Shown here: one piece after another, positions 21,827 through 29,864 of the stretch
How positions within the stretch are numbered: position 1 is the first letter of the stretch
How the letters are laid out: each line of letters begins with the position of its first letter
Source of the DNA: Clostridiales bacterium
Lineage (GTDB): Bacteria; Bacillota; Clostridia; Oscillospirales; Acutalibacteraceae
Direction of reading: 5' to 3'
DNA length: 33,730 nt
NCBI GenBank assembly: GCA_012839705.1
Contig: DUMT01000098.1
Location: forward strand, 1 to 33,730
Made by a program: the position numbers and the translations under genes
The notes under the pieces: generated by a model
Database searches by the model: none
What the model was told of the DNA's origin: nothing
The model's input: the letters and a program-made list of their open reading frames with translations, nothing else

Positions 21827-23527
21827 ATGTCAGCCAATAATGAGAAAAAAGATTTATTGAATGTCAGGCTAACTAACCTGGATGGCGACACTCCCGAAAC
21901 TCTGCGGGTAGTGGCGCAGGCGCGGGCAGCTCTTGGAAGGTACAGCCACCCGGAGGTGTCCGACGAGATTTCGGTTGACAGCGGGAAAAAAAGTATAGAA
22001 AATAATACAAATACTGATGATTTTGACACCAAGGTGTTGGAAATACCTGTGGTTTTAAAGCAGGAAAGCCCGCAGGTTCGGGAACAGCCGCAGCAGGATG
22101 CCGCCGAAAACCCTGAAAACTCTCCCAGGGGATTTAAAAAGTTCTTAAACAGGATGGCAGCTGTACTTGGCGGCGTGATTCCCCAAAAAGGCGACCCGCC
22201 CCTTGAAATACTGCGCAAGTGTATTTTCAACATCGCCCTGATTACCCTTATAGTGTCGCTTGCTTATATCATTAATGATATGATTATCATACCTTTTAAA
22301 AACCACCAGACTTATGACAGCCTGGCGTCTTTGTATGACCCGGACAACCCGGCGGATCCGCCTGCGGATTTTCCGGAATACAAATACCCTGAAGGTATTA
22401 TGGACTCATTTAAGGCGCTGTATGCCATGAACGACCAAATCCGCGGATGGCTCAAGTACAAAGATTCAAACGGCAAGTGGCTCAACATCAATTATCCGGT
22501 AATGTATTCTGGGGATAACGAGTATTACCTGACCCACGATTTCCAGAAAGCCCGCAACAAGAATGGTGCGCTGTTCTTTGACGAGAGAAACAACCTGGAA
22601 ACCCCCAACGATACCAACCGGGTGCTGATAATTTACGGCCACAACATGGCAAGCGGGCAGATGCTATCACCCCTTAACAAGATGCTAAACAACCTGAACT
22701 ATGTGCGTTCCGCGCCGGTGATTAACCTTGACACCCTTTTTGACCGCAGGGAATACAAGGTGTTTGCTGTTATGCTGCTGAGCACCAGGAAAGAAGACGG
22801 GCCCTATTTCAATTATCTTCGCACATCCTTTGCAGATGACGAGGATTTTATGGACTTTGTCGCCAATATCAGGGCAAGGTCGATTTACGATTTCAACAGT
22901 GTGGATATAAGGCCCGATGACCAGCTATTGATTCTTTCCACCTGCACAACCACCAGCGGGGCAAAATTCCCCGAAGGCCGGTGCGTTGTTGTTGCCCGCA
23001 AGGTTCGGGATGGAGAAAGTGTTGCTATACGCCCGTCCGACATTGTCAAGAATGATGACGTTATTATGCCTTATGCCTGGTATGTTAACCAGAAGCTTGA
23101 ACCGCACAGATATTACACCGACAGCAACTATACCATCCCCGGCGCTGTCTACAGTACAACAAGAACCATTTATAACCCCACAACACCCACAACATATACC
23201 GGGTATCCTACAAGCCCGGTAGTCACAAGGCCTACCGGCTCAACATTCACTACGCCCGAAGGCAGCTCCACCTTGCCAACCGGAAGCGGTACCGATACCG
23301 GTACGGCTACAGGTACAGGCACAGGTACAGGTACAGGCGTGCCGGGTACCACAACAGGAGAGCCTGATACATCGGGAACCGATTCAACCGAAACTACTAC
23401 CCAAAATGGTACCGAAACAACTTCACCCAATCAGGATGATGAAACCACAACTCCGCCAACTGATGATAACACCACTGCCGAACAGAATGAAACCGGGCAG
23501 ACAGAACCGGAATCTGGCGGAGAATAA
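21827..23527 (+). CDS. Class B sortase with long Thr-rich tail
   Basis: This encodes 566 residues from ATG 21827 with an AAAGGCAGGGA site. Residues 1-128 are a polar, probably disordered cytoplasmic region. One membrane segment lies at about 132-152, and the class B sortase domain spans about 185-400. The catalytic triad is intact: H272 in Y-G-H-N-M, C373 in L-S-T-C-T and R385 in E-G-R-C-V-V-V. Sortases cut sorting signals and join proteins to peptidoglycan; no substrate with a sorting motif is in the window. The last ~150 residues are a Thr/Gly/Pro/Ser-rich tail, partly coded by a hexanucleotide repeat, which is unusual for sortases. The domain is collinear with the degenerate sortase fold in the gene at 24801. 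It lies in a run of closely spaced genes between the cysteine desulfurase and thiI. Confidence 0.93.
   Translation: MSANNEKKDLLNVRLTNLDGDTPETLRVVAQARAALGRYSHPEVSDEISVDSGKKSIENNTNTDDFDTKVLEIPVVLKQESPQVREQPQQDAAENPENSPRGFKKFLNRMAAVLGGVIPQKGDPPLEILRKCIFNIALITLIVSLAYIINDMIIIPFKNHQTYDSLASLYDPDNPADPPADFPEYKYPEGIMDSFKALYAMNDQIRGWLKYKDSNGKWLNINYPVMYSGDNEYYLTHDFQKARNKNGALFFDERNNLETPNDTNRVLIIYGHNMASGQMLSPLNKMLNNLNYVRSAPVINLDTLFDRREYKVFAVMLLSTRKEDGPYFNYLRTSFADDEDFMDFVANIRARSIYDFNSVDIRPDDQLLILSTCTTTSGAKFPEGRCVVVARKVRDGESVAIRPSDIVKNDDVIMPYAWYVNQKLEPHRYYTDSNYTIPGAVYSTTRTIYNPTTPTTYTGYPTSPVVTRPTGSTFTTPEGSSTLPTGSGTDTGTATGTGTGTGTGVPGTTTGEPDTSGTDSTETTTQNGTETTSPNQDDETTTPPTDDNTTAEQNETGQTEPESGGE
23309..23338 (+). 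repeat. Hexanucleotide tandem repeat in the sortase tail
   Basis: Five in-frame copies of ACAGGT or ACAGGC encode a Thr-Gly repeat within the low-complexity C-terminal tail of the sortase. Such tracts can change copy number by slippage without breaking the frame. Confidence 0.8.
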
Positions 23528-23565
23528 ACATAAAGTTTAATTCTAACGGAAAGGCATGAATTTGA

Positions 23566-24756
23566 GTGTACTCTGATACTACCACATCTCCGCAGGACAT
23601 AATACTTATCAAGGCGGGAGAACTGGTCTTAAAAGGGCTTAACAAGGGTACTTTTGAGGATATACTGCTGAAAAATTTGCGCCGAAGCCTTGCCGGGGTT
23701 GGAGAATACCGGTTCAGCAAGGCCCAGTCCACAATTTATGTAAAGCCTGTAGACAGCGGCTTTGATATGGACGAGGCTTTAAAGCGTGTTTCCAGGGTAT
23801 TCGGCATCGCCGCCTATTCTGTCGCCCGGACGGCGGAAAAGAACATGGATGATATACTGCGCAATACCGTAGATTTTATGAGGGATAAGCTGTTAAACGC
23901 CAAAACCTTTAAAGTGGAAGCCAAACGGAGCGACAAATCCTTTGAGCTTAAATCCCCGGAAATCTGCGCCGCCGCTGGCAGGCATATATTAAGGCAGTTC
24001 CCCCACCTGAAGGTTGACGTCCACAATCCCGACGTTTTGATTGTAATCGAAATCAGGGATTTCGGAGCTTATATACATTCCCGCCAGCTTGACGGGGCGG
24101 GCGGTATGCCCGTAGGATCAGGAGGCCATGCGGCGCTGCTCATTTCAGGGGGCATTGATTCCCCCGTTGCGGGATATATGATGGCAAAACGGGGAATATC
24201 CCTGACTGGCATACACTTTGTTTCCCCGCCGTATACCAGCGAACGGGCCGAGCTTAAAGTAATCTCCCTTATGGAGCAGCTTTCCCGGTATTCAGGGAAT
24301 ATGGATTTGTACCTTGTCCCCTTTACAAAGATTCAGATGGAGATAAGCCGCCTGTGCCCTGAGGATTTGTTCACGATTATAATGCGCCGGTTTATGATGA
24401 GGATTTCCACAATCCTTGCCGAAAAGGCAGGCTGCGGCGCGCTGATTACAGGGGAAAGCCTGGGGCAGGTGGCAAGCCAGACTTTGCCGGCTATCGCCTG
24501 CACGGACGAGGCTGCCGGGATGCCGGTGCTCCGCCCGCTTATAGGAATGGATAAAGATGAAATTATTGCTATTTCAAGAAAAATAGAAACCTTTGAGATT
24601 TCAATCCAGCCGTATCAGGATTGCTGCACAGTTTTCACTCCAAAGCATCCGCGCACAAGGCCCAAGCTTGAAAAGGTCCTGGAAGCGGAAGCAAAGCTGA
24701 ACGCCGAAGAGCTTATCCGTGAGGCTGTGGAAGGCGTCCGGAAGAAATCGATTTGA
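23566..24756 (+). CDS. thiI: tRNA 4-thiouridine synthetase ThiI
   Basis: This encodes 396 residues. GTG 23566 is used: the ATG at 23556 and the TTG at 23562 are in another frame that stops at once. The site GGAAAGG lies 11 bases upstream. An N-terminal ferredoxin-like region and THUMP domain (about 60-170) bind tRNA. The PP-loop ATPase domain has the S194-G-G-I-D-S signature. The C-terminal conserved D-C-C-T-V-F-x-P-K-H-P segment follows, and there is no rhodanese domain, as in Firmicutes. It adenylates U8 of tRNA and inserts sulfur donated by a cysteine desulfurase, probably the one at 20667. Its stop lies upstream of the next gene's preferred start at 24801, though an in-frame ATG of that gene overlaps it (TGATG at 24754). 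Confidence 0.95.
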   Translation: MYSDTTTSPQDIILIKAGELVLKGLNKGTFEDILLKNLRRSLAGVGEYRFSKAQSTIYVKPVDSGFDMDEALKRVSRVFGIAAYSVARTAEKNMDDILRNTVDFMRDKLLNAKTFKVEAKRSDKSFELKSPEICAAAGRHILRQFPHLKVDVHNPDVLIVIEIRDFGAYIHSRQLDGAGGMPVGSGGHAALLISGGIDSPVAGYMMAKRGISLTGIHFVSPPYTSERAELKVISLMEQLSRYSGNMDLYLVPFTKIQMEISRLCPEDLFTIIMRRFMMRISTILAEKAGCGALITGESLGQVASQTLPAIACTDEAAGMPVLRPLIGMDKDEIIAISRKIETFEISIQPYQDCCTVFTPKHPRTRPKLEKVLEAEAKLNAEELIREAVEGVRKKSI

Positions 24757-24800
24757 TGCGGTTTATGCGGGCAAAACCTGTAGAAAGGGGCGGTTCTGTT

Positions 24801-27800
24801 ATGAACGCTGAGATAATTTCAGTAAACGCGAACAGCTTAAGCAGTCAGTTCATCAAACATGAACTGGCCTCCTTTGGTATTGCTCTTTCCCACCAGACCC
24901 TGGCAGAAGGGGAGCTTTCCCGCCTGCGGGAATCAATAAGGCTTGCCCTTAGCAGGAACGACTTGGTGGCGATTATCTACGAGCCAGGAGATATTCAGAA
25001 CAGCCCTGTATTTCAGGCGGTGGCGGATGTTTTGGGCGCACCGCTGGAGCTTAACAGCGACTGCCTTGAGCGTGTTAGGGAATTCTTCAAGAACAACAAC
25101 GAGGAGCTCCTTGAAGAAAGCGAAAAAATCGCAATGCTGCCCCGGGGCTGCACGGTTTTCCCAAACGACCACGGATATGCACCGGGCTGCGCGGTTTCGC
25201 GCTATGGGCAGCATATACTTGTTCTTCCTGATAATCTGAGCGAAATTATGCCCATGTTCAGCGACTATGTGGCACCATTTCTCACAATCCTCACGGACGG
25301 CACCATAGTAACCCGTACCGTGGGAGTGTTTGGGCTGTCCGAAGCTGTCCTGACACAGCGCCTGGCGGACCTGATGTCGGAGGCCAATCCTGCTGTTAGC
25401 CTGTATGCCAAGGACGGGGAGGCTATTTTGAGGGTAATTGCCCGGGCGGCGGATAGAAACGCCGCTTATGCCCTGACCGACCCTGTGGTTGAGGAAATCC
25501 GCAAGCGCCTTGGCGTCAATGTGTATGGCGTTGATGTAGGCAGCCTTCAGAAGGCTGTTGTAGCATTGCTTCTGGATAAAAACATGAAGATAGCCACTGC
25601 TGAATCCTGCACCGCCGGCATGCTTTCAAGCAGGCTGACGGAGGTTACAGGGGTTTCAGCGGTTTTTGAGTGCGGCATTTCCGCATATTCGCCCGAGATA
25701 AAGCACAAGGTGTTGGGCGTGCCGATGGAAATGATTGAAAAATTCGGTACCGTAAGCCCCGAGGTGGCGGGAGCCATGGCTACTGGCGCCCGGCGTGTCG
25801 GTAATGCCTCATTAGGGGTGGGCATTACCGGAGTAGCGGGGCCCGATACATCCGAGGGCAAGCCTGTGGGCACGGTATATATCGCCCTCGCTGACGAAAA
25901 AAGGGTATGGGTGAAAAAAATCGAGGCAGAATCCATTGAAGGCGATTCGAACAGGGAAACAATACGGAAACTTGCCACCTCCCACGCTCTGGATTTGGTG
26001 CGCAGGTATCTGGAAGCGCTGCCTACGGTAATGGCGGGGGGCGAGGTTATCGAGCCTGCCGGTTCAGGTTCTCCGTCCATCCCCCAAAGCAGCGTCAGCC
26101 CCGAAAAGCCCAAACTGTGGCGCCGCCTGCTGCCCTGGAAGGGCGACGCCAGGAAGGATTTTGTCAAAAAATCTTCTGTTTTAGCGTCATTTGTATTTTT
26201 GATGTTCGCCCTTTCCTTTGTTGTGTATTCGAGGGTAATGCAGCCGCTGCAAAACCGGAAGATGTTCAAAAACCTGGCGGAATTATATGGCTACAGCGCC
26301 AACAGCGTTGCTATGGAAAATATAAGCAGCTATCCTCAGGGGATGATTCCGCAGTTTTACGCTTTGTATTCGAGGAACCCGGATGTACGGGGCTGGGTTA
26401 GAATCGACGGTACGAACATCAATTACCCTGTAATGATGGATGACGGCACCGGATTTTATAAAAACCATAATTTCGACGGCGAGCCGTCGAGTTACGGTGT
26501 CCCGTATTTTGATAAAGGCACTGCGCTGTATTCCCCAAGTTCGGTAAACCGCACACTGGTAATTTACGGCAATAACACCCGGGATGGCCAGATGTTTTCC
26601 GACCTTACAAATTACTATAACAATGTTTCTTTCCTTTTGGGGCATCCGATTATTGATATGAACACAATTTACAGCACCGGGAAATGGAAGGTTTTCTCGG
26701 TGATGGTGCTCACTGACCCTGAGACAAACCCAGATGCTTTTGACTATACCCGCTCGGTATTTGTGGACGAGTCGGATTTCCTCAGTTTTGCAGGGCAGCT
26801 TACTGCCCGTTCCCTGTATTCAATCCCGCCAGGGCAGGTGGATGTCCGGGAAGGGGATTCGATTCTGCTGCTTTCCACCAATTTTGAAAATACCGCCGGG
26901 TATCAGGGCGCAAGGCTGGTTGTAGCCGCGAGGAAGATTAGGGAAGGGGAACTGCCGATATCCGATTTGTCTGGCACGGTTTACAACTCCACTCCCGTCA
27001 TGCCTTCGGAATGGACTGGGACCACCGGCTCTGCCAAGCTCCGGGGGACAAAATCTGAGAAAGCTACGACAGCGAAAGATACCGCCGGTACATCCCCGAA
27101 CAGTTCATATTCGGAGGAATCTGACGTGACTCAGCCGGCAATTACTGACGAGGATATGGGCAGCTCAACCCACAACAATGGCACAAGAGCCACTGCAACC
27201 ACGAGCGCTGCCACAAAAACCGACAGCACAACCCGAAATACTTCTGGGTCCGGCGATACAACATCCTCAACAACCACCACAACCACGACTACTGCTCCGC
27301 CGTTAAACCAGGAACCGGTGATTTATGCCGGGACGGTACTGGAAAGCGAATTTTTGAAAAACTGCAAGGTACAAAGCGGCAGTGAATTAATCCAGCCTAA
27401 GAACAAATCAGAGCTGCAGCTCCTGCTTGCCAGGGTCGTTAAAACCGAGCTTGGCTCGGAGCGGACGATGGAAAACAACCTGGCTGCCCAAAAAGCCCAG
27501 GCGGTTGCGTCGTATACATACATTTTGTATGAAAACATGGTTAATAAGAGGGTATATTCACAATCTTTAAAGCCAATTAATTTAAATGACAGACTGGATA
27601 AAAAGATATATGACGCTGTTGGAGAGGTGGCGGGGATAAAGATTTTATCCGGTAACCTTCCGATTTATGCGGCTTATTGCGCCTCAACCCCGGGCGTAAC
27701 ATCCAGCAACAACGAAGTGTATGAAAAGGGCCAAAACCTTGAATACCTGAAAAGCGTTGTTAGCGAATATGAGAATGATTCCACAATGCATGATGTAGCC

Positions 27801-28232
27801 CAGTGGAAAACCACCTTCAAAATCAGCATGGTGGATTTGAAATCGAAGCTTGAATCATATCTGAAAAAAACAATCAAATTTGATTCCGGACAAGCCCCTT
27901 TTTATGTTCGCAGTTACGACAATAATGGACAATATGTGACTCGGATAAACGCTTATTATGAAGATGGAAGCTCCAAAGTCTACATAACAGGCCACCAGAT
28001 GAGGATGGCGGTGGGCTCCGCATCCCTTCGCTCCCACGCTTTCAGGGTGGTTTCGTCAACCGAATCCGAGCTGACCTTAAGCGTTACCGGATATGGTCAC
28101 GGGTTGGGGATGAGCCAGTGGGGCGCCGCCAACTATGCCCGTTATGCGAGATGGGATTTCAAACGGATTTTGTGCCATTATTACCGCATTACAACTTCAT
28201 CTAATCACCGCCTTGTGGCACCGGTCTGGTAA
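24801..28232 (+). CDS. CinA - membrane segment - degenerate sortase B - SpoIID/LytB fusion protein
   Basis: This encodes 1143 residues. ATG 24801 is preferred because AAAGGGG precedes it and CinA proteins begin M-x-A-E-I-I; an in-frame ATG at 24756 overlapping thiI is an alternative. Residues 1-165 are a MoCF-like CinA N-domain whose usual G-T-E-L-L and G-G-L-G-P-T motifs are lost. Residues about 245-405 are the CinA amidohydrolase (NMN deamidase) domain with E-S-C-T-A-G (Ser 269) and V-A-G-P-D. A Lys/Arg-rich stretch leads into one membrane segment (458-478). Residues about 485-715 are a class B sortase fold with His replaced by N591 (Y-G-N-N-T) and Cys by N694 (L-S-T-N), while R705 remains. 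A Thr/Ser linker runs to about 845. The rest is SpoIID/LytB, a lytic-transglycosylase fold, with E883 in V-K-T-E-L-G and G-H-G-L-G-M-S-Q-W-G. Topology would put CinA inside and the other domains outside. The functional coupling is unknown. Confidence 0.88.
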   Translation: MNAEIISVNANSLSSQFIKHELASFGIALSHQTLAEGELSRLRESIRLALSRNDLVAIIYEPGDIQNSPVFQAVADVLGAPLELNSDCLERVREFFKNNNEELLEESEKIAMLPRGCTVFPNDHGYAPGCAVSRYGQHILVLPDNLSEIMPMFSDYVAPFLTILTDGTIVTRTVGVFGLSEAVLTQRLADLMSEANPAVSLYAKDGEAILRVIARAADRNAAYALTDPVVEEIRKRLGVNVYGVDVGSLQKAVVALLLDKNMKIATAESCTAGMLSSRLTEVTGVSAVFECGISAYSPEIKHKVLGVPMEMIEKFGTVSPEVAGAMATGARRVGNASLGVGITGVAGPDTSEGKPVGTVYIALADEKRVWVKKIEAESIEGDSNRETIRKLATSHALDLVRRYLEALPTVMAGGEVIEPAGSGSPSIPQSSVSPEKPKLWRRLLPWKGDARKDFVKKSSVLASFVFLMFALSFVVYSRVMQPLQNRKMFKNLAELYGYSANSVAMENISSYPQGMIPQFYALYSRNPDVRGWVRIDGTNINYPVMMDDGTGFYKNHNFDGEPSSYGVPYFDKGTALYSPSSVNRTLVIYGNNTRDGQMFSDLTNYYNNVSFLLGHPIIDMNTIYSTGKWKVFSVMVLTDPETNPDAFDYTRSVFVDESDFLSFAGQLTARSLYSIPPGQVDVREGDSILLLSTNFENTAGYQGARLVVAARKIREGELPISDLSGTVYNSTPVMPSEWTGTTGSAKLRGTKSEKATTAKDTAGTSPNSSYSEESDVTQPAITDEDMGSSTHNNGTRATATTSAATKTDSTTRNTSGSGDTTSSTTTTTTTTAPPLNQEPVIYAGTVLESEFLKNCKVQSGSELIQPKNKSELQLLLARVVKTELGSERTMENNLAAQKAQAVASYTYILYENMVNKRVYSQSLKPINLNDRLDKKIYDAVGEVAGIKILSGNLPIYAAYCASTPGVTSSNNEVYEKGQNLEYLKSVVSEYENDSTMHDVAQWKTTFKISMVDLKSKLESYLKKTIKFDSGQAPFYVRSYDNNGQYVTRINAYYEDGSSKVYITGHQMRMAVGSASLRSHAFRVVSSTESELTLSVTGYGHGLGMSQWGAANYARYARWDFKRILCHYYRITTSSNHRLVAPVW

Positions 28233-28245
28233 TAAAAATGGGGTT

Positions 28246-28274
28246 TTGGGAGCAAAATTACCATATATTATAAA
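28246..28274 (+). promoter_or_regulatory. Weak candidate promoter before mtaB
   Basis: The elements are TTGGGA (28246-28251), a 17-base spacer and TATAAA (28269-28274). It could give mtaB some independent expression. Confidence 0.3.
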
Positions 28275-28299
28275 CCTTTACCCGTTGAAAGGACGAGAT

Positions 28300-29616
28300 A
28301 TGTACGCACTATTCCATACATTCGGCTGCAAGGTCAACCAGTACGAAACCCAGGCAATGCGAAAACTGCTTGAAAATGAGGGATGGAAGACCGGAGAATA
28401 TACAGCCGGTTTAAATGTTGCAGACGACCGGCTTGTTATTGTGATAAATTCCTGCACCGTTACCGGGGAAAGCGACAGAAAGCTAAGGCAGCTCCTGCAC
28501 AGGATGAGGCGGGAATACCCGAAAGCCGTTCTGGTGCTGACCGGATGCATGCCCCAGGCTTTCCCGGAAGTCGCCGACAGTTTTACCGAGGCTGATATAG
28601 TCCTTGGCAACTCATCCCGCAGCTCCCTGCCCAGGCAGATAAACCGTTACCTCACCCTGGGGCAGCGGATTGTGGAGATTTCGGAGCACGGCAGGGAGTT
28701 TGAGCCCCTTGCGATAGACGAGTTTCAGGGGCGCACCCGCGCCTTTGTCAAAATAGAGGACGGCTGCGACAGGTTTTGCTCCTACTGCATTATCCCTTAC
28801 GCCAGGGGCAGGGTGAGGTCGAAACCCTTAGCCGAGCTGAAAGCGGAGCTCCAGTCCCTTGCGGAAAGAGACTTTTCCGAGATTGTGCTGGTGGGTATAA
28901 ACCTTACCGCCTATGGGCAGGAGTGGGGCGGCTCGGTGTGCGACGCCGCCGAGCTTGCTTCAGAAATCCCCGGGATACGCAGGGTAAGGCTTGGCTCGCT
29001 GGAGCCCGACCTTATGACACCCGAGGTGATTAAAAGGCTGTCTACGATTGATAAACTATGCCCGCAGTTCCATTTGTCCCTTCAAAGCGGATGCGCCGGC
29101 ACTCTTCGCAGGATGAACCGTCATTACACCCCCGAGGATTATTCAAGGGTCTGCGGGGATTTGAGGAAGTTTTTCCCCGACTGTGCGATTACCACTGATA
29201 TCATGGTGGGCTTTCCCGGAGAGGATGAGAGGGAGTTTAAGGAATCCCTGGAGTTTGCAAAATCAATCGGTTTTTCCAGGGTCCACGTTTTCGCCTATTC
29301 CCCAAGGCCGGGAACCCCGGCAGCCAAAGCGCCGGGGCAGGTCAGCAACGCTGAAAAGTCCCGCAGGAGCCGGATAATGATTGAGGAATGCCGTAAATCC
29401 CGGGACAGATATCTTAACATCTGGACCGGCAGGGCGGTGGAAGTCCTGATTGAGACCGGTGGGGATACTGGATTTTACGAAGGATATACCCCCGAATATG
29501 TTCCGGTAAAAATAAATGCCGGGGGCCGGGACGGGTTTAAACCGGGCGAGATAGCAAAGGTTAGGATTACCGGCAACAGGGATGGCGTTTGTTTCGGGGA
29601 GTTTATATCAGAATAA
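28300..29616 (+). CDS. mtaB: tRNA t6A37 methylthiotransferase MtaB
   Basis: This encodes 438 residues. ATG 28300 follows GAAAGGACGAG and gives the canonical start (Y-A-L-F-H-T-F-G-C-K-V-N-Q-Y-E); the open frame upstream overlaps the preceding gene and is not used. The N-terminal MTTase domain holds one Fe-S cluster (Cys in F-G-C-K-V-N, N-S-C-T-V-T and T-G-C-M). The radical SAM domain has C156-x3-C160-x2-C163. A TRAM domain closes the C-terminus. The enzyme converts t6A to ms2t6A at position 37 of ANN-decoding tRNAs. It consumes sulfur, which fits the desulfurase-ThiI neighbourhood. Confidence 0.96.
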   Translation: MYALFHTFGCKVNQYETQAMRKLLENEGWKTGEYTAGLNVADDRLVIVINSCTVTGESDRKLRQLLHRMRREYPKAVLVLTGCMPQAFPEVADSFTEADIVLGNSSRSSLPRQINRYLTLGQRIVEISEHGREFEPLAIDEFQGRTRAFVKIEDGCDRFCSYCIIPYARGRVRSKPLAELKAELQSLAERDFSEIVLVGINLTAYGQEWGGSVCDAAELASEIPGIRRVRLGSLEPDLMTPEVIKRLSTIDKLCPQFHLSLQSGCAGTLRRMNRHYTPEDYSRVCGDLRKFFPDCAITTDIMVGFPGEDEREFKESLEFAKSIGFSRVHVFAYSPRPGTPAAKAPGQVSNAEKSRRSRIMIEECRKSRDRYLNIWTGRAVEVLIETGGDTGFYEGYTPEYVPVKINAGGRDGFKPGEIAKVRITGNRDGVCFGEFISE

Positions 29617-29638
29617 TAACTGGCGGTTACAGGATTTT

Positions 29639-29667
29639 AAGCGGGTGTTTTGCGCACCTGCTTTTTT
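29639..29667 (+). terminator. Terminator after mtaB
   Basis: The stem AAGCGGGTG / CACCTGCTT (one G-U pair, 7-base loop) is followed by a T-run. It closes the cluster that begins with the cysteine desulfurase gene. Confidence 0.85.
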
Positions 29668-29744
29668 GTTTTCAAATGGTTGCAGAATGCTGCTTTTAAA
29701 ACCCTTAAAGGTGGAAAAAATAAAGCAAACAGCTAATTTAGTAG

Positions 29745-29773
29745 TTGCATTGTTTTGTAAATTTCTATATAAT
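29745..29773 (+). promoter_or_regulatory. Promoter of the decarboxylase subunit genes
   Basis: The elements are TTGCAT (29745-29750), a 17-base spacer and TATAAT (29768-29773). The RNA start is expected near 29780. Confidence 0.65.
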
Positions 29774-29864
29774 TGTTAAGGTTATAGAGTTTTCACATAA
29801 TTAATTAAATGCTGCACAGAAAGTGAATTGCTGTGTATTGCGGACGGAAAAAGGAGAGTCTACG

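Noticed and set aside
23556-23576. ATG-initiated leader peptide before thiI
   Set aside because: The six-codon frame (ATG to TGA) has its ATG one base from the ribosome binding site, too close for efficient use; the overlap with the GTG start is probably chance.
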